DNA of 12,654 nucleotides from Clostridia bacterium (GCA_017472105.1 JAFUQY010000402.1:1-12654); one strand, 5' to 3'. Shown: positions 1 through 6,594, numbered from the stretch's first letter. Notes: generated by a model from the letters alone, not told the origin. Made by a program: numbers and translations.

Positions 1-60
1 GCCTTCTCGCTTTGTCAACCGGCGTACTGTCCGGCGATGTGAATTTTCCGTAAACATCCC

Positions 61-89
61 TTGACGAATCCGGCGGGAGGGTGTATAAT
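61..89 (+). promoter_or_regulatory. sigma-A promoter of azlCD
   Basis: TTGACG at 61-66 and TATAAT at 84-89 are separated by 17 bases, close to the sigma-70/sigma-A consensus. Transcription should begin near 96, so the possible TTG start at 61 and ATG at 91 lie at or upstream of the start site and cannot be the azlC start. Confidence 0.8.
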
Positions 90-126
90 AATGCCTTGTA
101 ATACATTAATTCACCAAAACGGACGT

Positions 127-876
127 ATGAATATGCAATCGAACAAAATCCGCCGTGCGTTTCTTGCCGCATTCCCACGGACACTTCCGGTTTTCGCGGG
201 ATACTGCTTCCTCGGCATGACCTACGGCATTTTCCTCAACACCAGCGGACTTCCCGTGTGGTATCCGCTCATCATGTCCCTCACCATTTTCTCCGGCTCC
301 GCGGAAATCATCGCGGTCAGCTGCATGCTCGGGGCATTCAATCCCGCAAACGCCTTCGTTATCGCGTTCATGACCGGCGCGCGGTATCTCTTCTACGGCA
401 TCTCGATGCTCGACAAGTTCCGCGGCACGGGATGGAAGAAATTCTACCTCATCTACGGCATGGTCGACGAGACGTTTTCCATCAACTTCCAGTCCGTCAT
501 CGCGCCCGACATTGACCGCGGCTGGTTCATGTTCTTCGTGACGCTCATGGACCACCTGTACTGGATTTTCGGCGCGAATATGGGATCCCTGCTCGGTTCG
601 TTCATCGGCTTCTCGACGGAGGGTCTGGATTTCGTCATGACCGCGATGTTCGTCGTGATTTTCATGAATCAGTGGATGACGGAAAAGCGCCACCTGAGCG
701 AGCTGATCGGTCTGGGATGCTCTCTCCTGTGCCTGATCCTCTTCGGCGCGGACAATTTCATCAGTCCCACCATGATCGCAATCCTCGCGGCACTGACTGC
801 ATGCCGGAAGCCGCTTGAGAAGATGGCGGACGAAAACGAGGCATACAAAATCGCAAAGGCAGGTGAATCCCGATGA
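127..876 (+). CDS. azlC: AzlC family branched-chain amino acid exporter, large subunit
   Basis: About 249 residues, the usual size of AzlC (LIV-E family), the large membrane subunit of the AzlCD branched-chain amino acid exporter. The early segment [15 protein letters not shown] and the later [15 protein letters not shown] and [14 protein letters not shown] blocks are typical of the family, and the protein is hydrophobic with several membrane spans and a charged C-terminal tail. The ATG at 127 is chosen because it is the first ATG downstream of the predicted transcription start; the ATG at 133 (spaced better from a weak GGAC at 121) is an equally possible start. The stop overlaps the azlD start by four bases (ATGA), indicating translational coupling. 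Family assignment is firm; the substrate is inferred from the family. Confidence 0.93.
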   Translation: MNMQSNKIRRAFLAAFPRTLPVFAGYCFLGMTYGIFLNTSGLPVWYPLIMSLTIFSGSAEIIAVSCMLGAFNPANAFVIAFMTGARYLFYGISMLDKFRGTGWKKFYLIYGMVDETFSINFQSVIAPDIDRGWFMFFVTLMDHLYWIFGANMGSLLGSFIGFSTEGLDFVMTAMFVVIFMNQWMTEKRHLSELIGLGCSLLCLILFGADNFISPTMIAILAALTACRKPLEKMADENEAYKIAKAGESR

Positions 877-1199
877 CGATGGCGCAGCAGCTTATTACCA
901 TACTCATGATTTCCCTCGGCACCATGTCGATGCGGTTCCTGCCGTTCCTGATTTTCCCCGCAGGCAAGCCGACTCCGAAGTACATCCGGTATCTCGGCAA
1001 GGTTCTCCCGGGCGCCGTGTTCGGTATGCTCGTGATCTACTGCCTGAAAAATGTCAGCGTCACGGCGTTCCCGTTCGGTATCCCGGAGCTCATCGGCATC
1101 ACGGTCACGGCAGTCCTGCACCTCTGGAAGAAGCAGATGATCCTCTCCATGGGCGCCGGCACGATCGTGTACATGCTGCTTGTGCAGTTTGTGTTCTGA
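873..1199 (+). CDS. azlD: AzlD family branched-chain amino acid exporter, small subunit
   Basis: 108 residues, the normal length for AzlD, the small hydrophobic partner of AzlC. The segments [13 protein letters not shown] near the N-terminus and [20 protein letters not shown] are characteristic: a membrane segment, then the arginine and proline-rich turn, then further spans. It begins within the azlC stop codon (ATGA overlap), so the two genes form one operon from the promoter at 61-89. No separate terminator is visible after the stop; the first terminator downstream is that of the small RNA element ending at 1376. AzlD is required together with AzlC for export in characterised systems. Confidence 0.92.
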   Translation: MTMAQQLITILMISLGTMSMRFLPFLIFPAGKPTPKYIRYLGKVLPGAVFGMLVIYCLKNVSVTAFPFGIPELIGITVTAVLHLWKKQMILSMGAGTIVYMLLVQFVF

Positions 1200-1210
1200 G
1201 AGAGACCCTC

Positions 1211-1239
1211 TTGACGTACAGCGGAAAATGTGGTATAGT
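1211..1239 (+). promoter_or_regulatory. promoter of RNA element copy 1
   Basis: TTGACG at 1211-1216 and TATAGT at 1234-1239 with a 17-base spacer. The whole promoter, including the spacer AGCGGAAAATGTGG, is nearly identical to the promoter of copy 4 (minus strand, 12452-12480), so promoter and RNA were copied as one unit. Confidence 0.75.
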
Positions 1240-1245
1240 ATTCAT

Positions 1246-1376
1246 GTAATGAACATTTTATAATACTTTCTACCCGAAGCAGAATGGCATCGTACCGGAG
1301 TCGCTAACCGGTGCCTCGTGTGTGCCGTTCCTTCAAAACAAGAACAAACAGTCCTTCACCGGGCTGTTTTTCTTTT
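1246..1376 (+). ncRNA. repeated structured small RNA, copy 1 (orphan)
   Basis: A roughly 130-nt transcript is expected from the promoter at 1211-1239 to an intrinsic terminator at 1346-1376 (AACAGTCC pairing with GGGCTGTT, then T5CT5). The core, from GAAGCAGAATGG near 1277 through the hairpin ACCGG-AGTCGCTA-ACCGGT to GTGCCTCGTGTGTG, is nearly identical to copies 2 and 4 and clearly related to copy 3. An ACTTTCT segment precedes the core. No peptide gene lies just upstream (azlD does), so this copy looks like an orphan. The RNA has no open frame with a good start and ribosome site. I do not recognise it as a named RNA family. Role inferred: antitoxin-like RNA. Confidence 0.65.
1346..1376 (+). 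terminator. intrinsic terminator of RNA copy 1
   Basis: AACAGTCC (1347-1354) pairs with GGGCTGTT (1361-1368), including one G-T pair, and is followed by a T-rich tail. It is the only terminator downstream of azlCD, so it may also end that operon. Confidence 0.8.
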
Positions 1377-1383
1377 TGCGTGG

Positions 1384-1412
1384 TTGTTTTTACGGAGAAT
1401 ATATGGTATAAT
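1384..1412 (+). promoter_or_regulatory. promoter of small hydrophobic ORF (copy 2 locus)
   Basis: TTGTTT at 1384-1389 and TATAAT at 1407-1412, 17-base spacer, with an extended -10 TGG before TATAAT. The same extended -10 (TGTGGTATAAT) is found in the promoter of the peptide gene at 10666-10755. The -35 box is weak. Confidence 0.6.
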
Positions 1413-1455
1413 GTCGGTAACCGCCCGGAGAGCTTAGAAAGACTCAGAGAAGATT

Positions 1456-1560
1456 ATGCTTTTCAATATCGTTCTTGATATCATTATACTGTCAATGATA
1501 ATGTACATGTATGTACTTTCTAATCACCGAAGCAGAATGGCATCGTACCGGAGTCGCTAA
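1456..1560 (+). CDS. small hydrophobic peptide, type I toxin-like, overlapping RNA copy 2
   Basis: A 34-residue ORF starting at ATG 1456: MLFNIVLDIIILSMIMYMY forms one membrane-spanning segment, followed by a basic tail ending RSRMASYRSR. Charge and length fit small membrane-active type I toxins. The leader between promoter and ATG contains TTAGAAAG at 1434-1441, related to TTAGAAAGT in the leader of the peptide gene at 10755. The last half of the ORF reads through the RNA element itself, so the basic tail is encoded by RNA sequence; this suggests a deletion that fused peptide gene and RNA. The ribosome site is weak (GAGAAG three bases from the ATG). The function is inferred from size, hydrophobicity and context; the ORF could be a relic. 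Confidence 0.4.
   Translation: MLFNIVLDIIILSMIMYMYVLSNHRSRMASYRSR
1475..1502 (+). promoter_or_regulatory. possible internal promoter of RNA copy 2
   Basis: TTGATA at 1475-1480 and GATAAT at 1497-1502 with a 16-base spacer, located inside the small hydrophobic ORF. It is at the position expected for an RNA promoter but is weaker than those of copies 1, 3 and 4. The RNA could instead be made only as part of the longer transcript from 1384-1412. Confidence 0.4.
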
Positions 1561-1630
1561 CCGGTGCCCCGTGTGTGTCGTTCCTTCAGCACAAGAACAA
1601 ACAGTCCTGTCATGGGGCTGTTTTTCTTTT
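1509..1630 (+). ncRNA. repeated structured small RNA, copy 2
   Basis: Same element as copy 1: CGAAGCAGAATGG, hairpin ACCGG-AGTCGCTA-ACCGGT, GTGTGTG, then an intrinsic terminator at 1599-1630. Its antisense segment TACTTTCTAATC (about 1513-1524) is the longest match among the four copies to the leader of the peptide gene at 10666-10755: 12 consecutive complementary bases. A hairpin (GTACA/TGTAC) just before it would leave this segment single-stranded. Relative to copy 1 the core differs at only a few positions (for example GCCTCG to GCCCCG, GTGCCG to GTGTCG). Start site assumed from the possible promoter at 1475-1502. Confidence 0.55.
1599..1630 (+). terminator. intrinsic terminator of RNA copy 2
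   Basis: AACAGTCC (1600-1607) pairs with GGGCTGTT (1615-1622), followed by TTTCTTTT. Same design as copies 1 and 4. Confidence 0.8.
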
Positions 1631-1637
1631 GCGCCGG

Positions 1638-1671
1638 AATAAAAACAGCGCAGACTTTTCTGTGTCCGCGC
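1638..1671 (-). terminator. intrinsic terminator downstream of the ygjV-like gene
   Basis: Read on the minus strand, GCGCGGAC (1664-1671) pairs with GTCTGCGC (1648-1655), one G-T pair, followed by TGTTTTTATT. It lies eight bases after the stop of the 1679-2212 gene and is back to back with the plus-strand terminator at 1599-1630. Confidence 0.8.
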
Positions 1672-1678
1672 CGGTGGG

Positions 1679-2212
1679 TTATTCGGTTTTCTCCGCGTCT
1701 TTGCGGGCTTTCTTCATTTCATATACATCCCGTGCAAGACCGATCAGGACGGACAGCAGGGACAGACCCGAGCTGATGCCGCCGGTGAGGGAGCGGTGCA
1801 CGATGTTGTAGATCGTCCACAGACCCTGCGCGGGTGCGGCGAGAAGTCGGATGTGGAGCGGTTTGGTGCACCAGAAGCTGATGACGGCGCACACGGATCC
1901 AACGGACGGAAGCAGTGAGCTCGGGCCTTCCCATGTCAGAAAGCCGGAGAGCATCGTCAGTGCGCAGAACAGGTACAGCCAGATGCGGGAGGATGCCCAC
2001 TTTTTCTCCTTGTTGTAGAACACAGTTTCCCGCGCCATGGCAAGGATGTTCAGTGCCGCACCGGAATATGCCCCGATGAGGATGTAATGTGCCGCCCAGA
2101 TTACATCGGACGTGAATTTCGTCAGCAGAATCGAGCTGCGGCGGCGTACGATATAGATGAAAAAGGACAGGCAGATGCCGATGATTCCGAGAATCTGTGC
2201 GGCTGTGTTCAT
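1679..2212 (-). CDS. YgjV family inner membrane protein
   Basis: 177 residues from the ATG at 2212. The sequence matches the Imp-YgjV family: an N-terminal span (AQILGIIGICLSFFIYIV), then RRRSSILLTKFTSDVIWAAHY, a second span with GAYSGAALNILAMARETVFY, and further hydrophobic segments around WLYLFCALTMLSGF and VGSVCAVISFW. The C-terminal tail is lysine- and arginine-rich. The ATG at 2212 is chosen over an upstream start at 2254 because GGAGGG sits six bases before it and the promoter at 2245-2273 overlaps the longer version. It is transcribed alone, downstream of the LysR gene on the same strand. The function of this family is not established. Confidence 0.85.
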   Translation of the reverse strand: MNTAAQILGIIGICLSFFIYIVRRRSSILLTKFTSDVIWAAHYILIGAYSGAALNILAMARETVFYNKEKKWASSRIWLYLFCALTMLSGFLTWEGPSSLLPSVGSVCAVISFWCTKPLHIRLLAAPAQGLWTIYNIVHRSLTGGISSGLSLLSVLIGLARDVYEMKKARKDAEKTE

Positions 2213-2244
2213 GGTGTTCCCTCCGATTGCCTTGATTCCGCTAC

Positions 2245-2273
2245 ATGATAGCACAGCTTCGCGGAAAAGTCAA
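2245..2273 (-). promoter_or_regulatory. promoter of the ygjV-like gene
   Basis: On the minus strand TTGACT (2268-2273), 17-base spacer, TATCAT (2245-2250). It begins 15 bases after the LysR stop, so no terminator separates the two genes. Confidence 0.75.
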
Positions 2274-2287
2274 GGGAAAATCACCAT

Positions 2288-3154
2288 TCACCGCCGCAGG
2301 GACTCCATGTAGGTGCGCAGAAAGTCAAAAAATGCACATGCCTCGTCACTGTCGCCCCGTCTGCTGCATACGATGTCGCGGGTGCATCCGTTTTCGATTT
2401 CCAGCAGGCGTACCGCGGTGTCATCCGGGAATTTACCCCATGTGTACCGGGGCCAGAATCCCACACCGCAGCCGGATTCGATGAGATTCTGCACCGTGGA
2501 CGGGGTATCGCTCTCGAAAACGACCTTCGGCAGAAAGCCTTCCCCTGCACAGAACCGGTCGCAGATGGCGCGGAACTCCCTCGTACCGGCAAGGCACACG
2601 AAATCCTCACCGCGCACCGCATCGAGGGAAACCGACGTCATTCCCGCAAACCGCGGCGCATCGGGGACGGCGAGCATCACGGGTTCGGTGAAGATGTACT
2701 CACTCTCCGCGGCGGGATGATGGCGGTGGCGGGTCGTGATCTCGATATCGCAAAGCTCGCTCCGGTTCTGCCCGGTGGGAAGATTCTGCACCAGCCGGAA
2801 CTGCACATCCCGCGTTTTCCGGTAGGCGATAACGGCGTCGGTGATGCACGCGGATGCCGCCATGATGCTCAGACGGATGGTGGCACGTTCGGCTTCGGCA
2901 AATCGGCGCACTTCCTCCGGCAGACGTTCGAGCACCTCCATCACCGGAATCAGCCGGGTATGCAGAAGCCGTCCCGCGTCGGTCAGTACAATCCCGCGTC
3001 CCCGTGCGGCAAACAGCTTCACGCCGAGCTCTTCCTCCAGTCTCCGGATCGACATGGACAGTGCCGGCTGCGCGAAATGCAGTTTTTCCGCCGACCGGGT
3101 CATGTGCTGGCTCTGTGCCACTTCACAGAAATATTTCAGCTGCATCAGTTCCAT
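2288..3154 (-). CDS. LysR family transcriptional regulator
   Basis: 288 residues, typical LysR length. The N-terminal winged helix-turn-helix (residues about 3-62) is clear: LKYFCEVAQSQHMTRSAEKL, then HFAQPALSMSIRRLEEELG and VKLFAARGRGIVLTDAGR. The rest is the type 2 periplasmic-binding-like effector domain (about 90-285), including DFVCLAGTREF and ESGCGVGFWPRYTWGK near the ligand pocket. The start ATG at 3154 follows AAGGAG by eight bases. LysR proteins usually control a neighbouring, often divergent gene; here the divergent side is a non-coding inverted repeat and the downstream gene is the ygjV-like one, so the target is unclear. The effector cannot be told from sequence. Confidence 0.93.
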   Translation of the reverse strand: MELMQLKYFCEVAQSQHMTRSAEKLHFAQPALSMSIRRLEEELGVKLFAARGRGIVLTDAGRLLHTRLIPVMEVLERLPEEVRRFAEAERATIRLSIMAASACITDAVIAYRKTRDVQFRLVQNLPTGQNRSELCDIEITTRHRHHPAAESEYIFTEPVMLAVPDAPRFAGMTSVSLDAVRGEDFVCLAGTREFRAICDRFCAGEGFLPKVVFESDTPSTVQNLIESGCGVGFWPRYTWGKFPDDTAVRLLEIENGCTRDIVCSRRGDSDEACAFFDFLRTYMESLRR

Positions 3155-3199
3155 TGCTGTGTCTCCTTTTTGGTATTTTTATTATTGAAACAGTCCCGC

Positions 3200-3568
3200 A
3201 TGTCAGCAAGTTCAACGGTATTTTCTGTCATTCAGAGGGTGAAAATCACTTGCAGTCACAGCCATACACCGCACCCGATGAATCTGTGTACATCCTGTTT
3301 CGATCGGCATATGTCTGTGGTTGTCTTGAATACTCAGCTGAAGAATACTCACGAACGCCCATAACGAACAGTTTGCTGACATTTCATTTGTGCGGATTTC
3401 ATGTTTAAGGCGTTCGTGAGTGACCTTCAGCTGGACAGTATGGAACACCACGGACATAACGCGATCTGAACAGGACATGCACAGATTCTTCGGGCACCGT
3501 GTATGGCTTTGGTTATCGGGATAGCCCGCCCTCTGAATGACATGGTTGCTCGTTGGATTGACTGACAT
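3200..3568. repeat. large imperfect inverted repeat, two 160-bp arms
   Basis: Arm 3200-3359 and arm 3409-3568 are related as inverted copies over exactly 160 bases without gaps; the loop is 49 bases. Perfect blocks include GTCATTCAGAGGG (3227-3239 with 3529-3541), AGCCATACAC, GAATCTGTG and ACTCACGAACGCC (3347-3359 with 3409-3421). By eye about two thirds of positions match. Both arms begin with ATG at the outer end and share a similar frame of about 53 codons (conserved words VIQR, NLC-SC-DR-MSVV, QLK-THER), but neither ATG has a ribosome binding site. No target-site duplication or transposase is visible. It fills most of the gene-free stretch 3155-3705; the rest of that gap holds only the leader of the LysR gene and the promoter at 3643-3671. 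Confidence 0.8.
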
Positions 3569-3642
3569 CAGGAATAGCATGGTTTCATGATATGGAGCAA
3601 AACAATCACTTCAAAATTATCATTTCCATAACTATTATATAT

Positions 3643-3671
3643 TTTACTTTATCGGTTGTCAATGGTATAAT
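3643..3671 (+). promoter_or_regulatory. promoter of the PQ-loop protein gene
   Basis: TATAAT at 3666-3671 with extended -10 TGG, and TTTACT at 3643-3648 as a moderate -35, spacer 17. The leader is short (about 30 bases) before the ATG at 3706. Confidence 0.65.
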
Positions 3672-3705
3672 AGCATTGTAATCAAAAAACAAGGAGAATT
3701 TACCA

Positions 3706-3978
3706 ATGTCTGAACTTCTGGAAGCCATGATGCTGATCTGTTTCGGGATGTCGTGGCCGATCAATGTATGCCGGAGCTGGAAAGCACGCACCGCACGCGG
3801 AATGAGCCTCACCTTCATCCTGCTGATTATCACGGGATATGTTGCCGGGATCACAGCGAAGCTCCTTTCGGGAAACACCGGCATGGTTCTCGCCGTCTAC
3901 ATTCTGAATCTTGCGGTTGTATCGCTGAATCTCGCCGTGTATTTCCGGAACCGGCACCTCGATTCTGTGCGGGCATAA
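3706..3978 (+). CDS. PQ-loop / SemiSWEET-like small membrane protein
   Basis: 90 residues with three hydrophobic segments (about 4-24, 33-54, 60-81), the size and topology of half-transporters of the SemiSWEET/PQ-loop type. The first segment ends FGMSWPINVCRSW, with PI in place of the family PQ pair, followed by KARTARGMSL, a basic loop seen in this family. AAGGAG lies nine bases before the ATG. It sits 109 bases upstream of a sugar PTS permease gene on the same strand, and no separate promoter for that gene is evident, so the two may be cotranscribed. Sugar transport is suggested by family and context only; many close relatives are uncharacterised. Confidence 0.7.
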   Translation: MSELLEAMMLICFGMSWPINVCRSWKARTARGMSLTFILLIITGYVAGITAKLLSGNTGMVLAVYILNLAVVSLNLAVYFRNRHLDSVRA

Positions 3979-4039
3979 CCCGGGCATCACCGTTTTTTCC
4001 GTTTTCCTGCATAAAACCGGCTCTGCCGCGTCAATACTT

Positions 4040-4087
4040 CCTCCGATACCATTTTCCCCGGGAATTTCCCGGATCGGAGGTTTTTTT
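4040..4087 (+). promoter_or_regulatory. terminator-like hairpin enclosing the EIICB ribosome binding site
   Basis: CCTCCGAT (4040-4047) pairs perfectly with ATCGGAGG (4073-4080); inside it CCGGGA/TCCCGG (4058-4072) forms a second hairpin; seven T follow at 4081-4087, and the ATG is at 4088. The 3' arm contains the only Shine-Dalgarno sequence (GGAGG) of the EIICB gene. The structure could therefore act as an intrinsic terminator, a ribosome-site sequestering hairpin, or both. PtsG genes of Bacillus are controlled by GlcT antitermination at a leader terminator, which makes regulation here plausible, but I see no recognisable RAT sequence. Confidence 0.65.
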
Positions 4088-5716
4088 ATGTCTGAAAGTG
4101 CAAAGAAACGTTCGGGGTTCTTCTCGGACGGCTTCTTCTCCCTCATGCAGCGGATCGGGCGGTCGTTCATGCTGCCCATTGCGCTTCTTCCCGTGGCGGG
4201 TCTCCTGCTCGGCGTCGGCGCGTCCTTCACCAATGCCGCAACGCTCGAAGCCTACGGACTGACCCGCTTCATGGGCGAGGGAACCGTTCTCTACACCGTT
4301 TTTTCCGTGTTCTCCGCCGTCGGTGACATCATTTTTGCCAATCTGCCGATTCTCTTTGCGATGGGCGTGGCTCTCGGTATGGCGGAAAACGAGAAAGCCG
4401 CCGCCGCACTGTCCGCTGCAATTGCATTCTTCGTGATGCACATGACGATCTCGACCCTTCTCCGCATCAACGGAAAGCTCGTTCCGGGTGTGATGCAGGA
4501 AGGCACCGTCGCGAACGTCGTCGGGATTGAGTCCCTGCAAATGGGCGTGTTCGGCGGCATCGTCGTGGGGCTCGGCGTCGCGTTCCTGCACAACCGCTTC
4601 TACAAAATCAAGCTCCCCGACGTGATTTCGTTTTTCGGCGGCACCCGTTTTGTCCCGATCATCTCCACCGTCACTTATGTCGGCGTGGGTGTTGTCATGT
4701 ACTTCCTCTGGCCGACGGTGCAGGGCTGGATCTACGCGCTCGGCGATCTCGTACTGCGCACCGGTTACGGCGGAACGCTCATCTACGGCTTCATTGAGCG
4801 GATTCTGATCCCGTTCGGACTGCATCACGTGTTCTATCTCCCGTTCTGGCAGACCGGTGTGGGCGGATCCGCCATGATCGACGGCGTGCTCATCTACGGC
4901 GCACAGAACATCTTCTTCGCCGAGCTTGCGTCCCCGAACACGGTGAAATTCTCTGTCGATGCGACCCGGTTCATGAGCGGCAAGTTCCCGATGATGATCT
5001 TCGGTCTGCCCGGCGCGGCGCTTGCAATGTACACATCGGCAAAGCCGGAGAAGAAAAAGGTGGCGGGATCCCTCCTGTTGTCCGCGGCTCTGACCTCCGT
5101 GCTGACCGGGATTACCGAGCCGATCGAGTTCACGTTCCTCTTCGTCGCACCGGTGCTGTACGTGATCCATTCCGTCCTCGCCGGGGTGTCGTATATGCTG
5201 ATGCACATCCTTGACGTCGGCGTGGGCATGACTTTCTCCGGCGGGCTGATTGACCTGACCCTGTTCGGCATCCTGCAAGGCAACGCAAAGACGAACTGGA
5301 TCATGGTGCCGCTGGTGGGACTGGGGTATTTCGCGGTGTATTTCTTCCTGTTCCGGTTCCTGATCCGCCGCAGAAACTATATCACGCCCGGACGCGAGGA
5401 AGACACGGAGGAAACGAAGCTCTACACCCGCGCGGACTACAATAAAAAGAAGGAATCCGGCGCATCCGAACCCTCCGGCAGTGACCGTGCATCGGCGATT
5501 CTGGCATCCCTCGGCGGCACGGACAACATCGCCAACCTCGACTGCTGTGCGACGAGACTGCGCGTGACGGTGAAGGATGCCTCCCTCGTGAGCGAAACCG
5601 GACTGAAATCCACCGGTGCGGCAGGCGTCATCGTCAAAGGCGTCGGCGTGCAGGTCATCTACGGCCCGCAGGTCGCGGTAATCAAAAGCGAAGTGGAAGA
5701 AAGAATGCAGAGCTAA
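4088..5716 (+). CDS. ptsG: PTS sugar permease EIICB, glucose (PtsG) type
   Basis: 542 residues with the EIIC membrane domain (about 15-425), a charged linker (about 425-465) and a C-terminal EIIB domain (about 466-542). EIIC landmarks: MQRIGRSFMLPIALLPVAGLLL at the start, ERILIPFGLHHVFYLPFW, FMSGKFPMMIFGLPGAALA, and the GITEPIEFTFLFVAPVLY signature that binds sugar. EIIB carries LDCCATRLRV; Cys487, the second of the two cysteines, is the expected phosphorylation site. The overall pattern is closest to PtsG, though GlcNAc (NagE) or maltose/glucose (MalX) specificity cannot be excluded. No EIIA domain is fused, so phosphate must come from an EIIA encoded elsewhere. The GGAGG lies in the leader hairpin at 4040-4080. 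Confidence 0.92.
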   Translation: MSESAKKRSGFFSDGFFSLMQRIGRSFMLPIALLPVAGLLLGVGASFTNAATLEAYGLTRFMGEGTVLYTVFSVFSAVGDIIFANLPILFAMGVALGMAENEKAAAALSAAIAFFVMHMTISTLLRINGKLVPGVMQEGTVANVVGIESLQMGVFGGIVVGLGVAFLHNRFYKIKLPDVISFFGGTRFVPIISTVTYVGVGVVMYFLWPTVQGWIYALGDLVLRTGYGGTLIYGFIERILIPFGLHHVFYLPFWQTGVGGSAMIDGVLIYGAQNIFFAELASPNTVKFSVDATRFMSGKFPMMIFGLPGAALAMYTSAKPEKKKVAGSLLLSAALTSVLTGITEPIEFTFLFVAPVLYVIHSVLAGVSYMLMHILDVGVGMTFSGGLIDLTLFGILQGNAKTNWIMVPLVGLGYFAVYFFLFRFLIRRRNYITPGREEDTEETKLYTRADYNKKKESGASEPSGSDRASAILASLGGTDNIANLDCCATRLRVTVKDASLVSETGLKSTGAAGVIVKGVGVQVIYGPQVAVIKSEVEERMQS

Positions 5717-5729
5717 AACAAAACACAAA

Positions 5730-5763
5730 AAACAGCCCCGTGAACTTCATGAGGCTGTTTCGT
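5730..5763. terminator. bidirectional intrinsic terminator between convergent genes
   Basis: AACAGCC (5731-5737) pairs with GGCTGTT (5753-5759) with an inner TGAA/TTCA helix. T residues follow on the plus strand (TTTCGTTT) and, more strongly, on the minus strand (GTTTTTTG), so it can serve the EIICB gene and the convergent gene at 5767-6594. Confidence 0.8.
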
Positions 5764-5766
5764 TTG

Positions 5767-6594
5767 TCATATTTCGCCGAAGCCGAGCTGCTCCGGAATT
5801 GCCGCTGCACGGGACTGCCGCTTCGCATTGCCCGGTTTGTAAATCACGGCGTCACGGAGCGTGCGGACCTCGCCGGCAAAAATCACCGTTGCCATGGGAT
5901 CGAACACGGATGCAATCTTCGCCAGAGTCCGTCCCGCCGCCACGGTTTCGCTCGATGTGAACACCACGGGATTGGCGCGTGCAAGCAGATCGGTCATCGA
6001 CGTCTCGCCGCGGCAGAGCAGATTCGTACTGCGGGAGAACGTGTCGCGCCCGAGGATGAGAATCTCCGGCCTGTCGGACGTAAGGAAAGCGTACACCGAT
6101 GCGTACATCTTGTACATCGCGGAATTGTCGTACGCGCGCGGGATGTAGGTCGCGACGGAAACGCCCTCAAGCCCCATCCGCATCAGCTCGAACGACTGCG
6201 CCAGATTTTCGCGCTCGCCGGGGGTATCCGCGGTCACAATGATCTTCGTGATGCCGCACCGGACAGCCTCGGAAACCGCTCCCAGAATCGCCACCGAACG
6301 GTCGCAGTCTCCGCAGAGCACCGTGAACCGACGCCGTTCGATGTACCGCTCCAGATCACGCTCGGAAATGTTCCACATGGACGGGAAGGTGCGCATCTTC
6401 GCGGAAAGCGCGGCATGTCCGAAGTCGCCGGAGTTGCCGTATGCGAGGATGTCGCCGGTCATGGAAATCTGCGCGCCCATCTCGGACGGAAGCGGAAACG
6501 GTACAGGAGAAAAAATGCCGCAGGAAAAAATTGTCCCGATCGCGGAACGGATGCGGAGGGTCGCGTCAGTGGTGCGCCATCGCTGTCTTGCCAT
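5767..6594 (-). CDS. uncharacterised protein resembling a degenerate type III restriction helicase domain
   Basis: 275 residues; ATG at 6594 with AAGGAG six bases upstream. No catalytic motif is intact. Its order of segments recalls the first RecA-like domain of type III restriction Res subunits: residues 94-112 (GDCDRSVAILGAVSEAV) sit where the Walker A motif and following helix would be; 115-131 (ITKIIVTADTPGERENL) resemble motif Ia; 175-192 (RPEILILGRDTFSRSTNL) resemble the segment before motif II; 208-217 (NPVVFTSSET) sit where DEPQ would be; 228-241 (ASVFDPMATVIFAG) where the SAT motif would be. If so, the ATPase is dead and the rest of the roughly 900-residue Res protein is absent. The comparison is from memory of the family and is tentative. 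Transcribed alone from 6653-6681. Confidence 0.75.
   Translation of the reverse strand: MARQRWRTTDATLRIRSAIGTIFSCGIFSPVPFPLPSEMGAQISMTGDILAYGNSGDFGHAALSAKMRTFPSMWNISERDLERYIERRRFTVLCGDCDRSVAILGAVSEAVRCGITKIIVTADTPGERENLAQSFELMRMGLEGVSVATYIPRAYDNSAMYKMYASVYAFLTSDRPEILILGRDTFSRSTNLLCRGETSMTDLLARANPVVFTSSETVAAGRTLAKIASVFDPMATVIFAGEVRTLRDAVIYKPGNAKRQSRAAAIPEQLGFGEI

Noticed and set aside
61..126. Longer azlC start at TTG 61 or ATG 91
   Set aside because: These codons lie on or before the -10/-35 boxes of the azlC promoter, upstream of the expected transcript start.
1277..1400. Open frame PESLTGASCV running through all four RNA copies
   Set aside because: It stays open in every copy and the changes within it are mostly synonymous, but no copy has a start codon with a ribosome site downstream of the RNA promoter, and the same substitutions are explained by hairpin pairing. 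I treat it as an RNA, not a peptide.
4031..5728. 565-codon open frame on the minus strand across the EIICB gene
   Set aside because: It is antisense to a clear PTS permease; its His/Asp/Glu/Arg-rich composition is the usual shadow of a GC-rich membrane protein gene.
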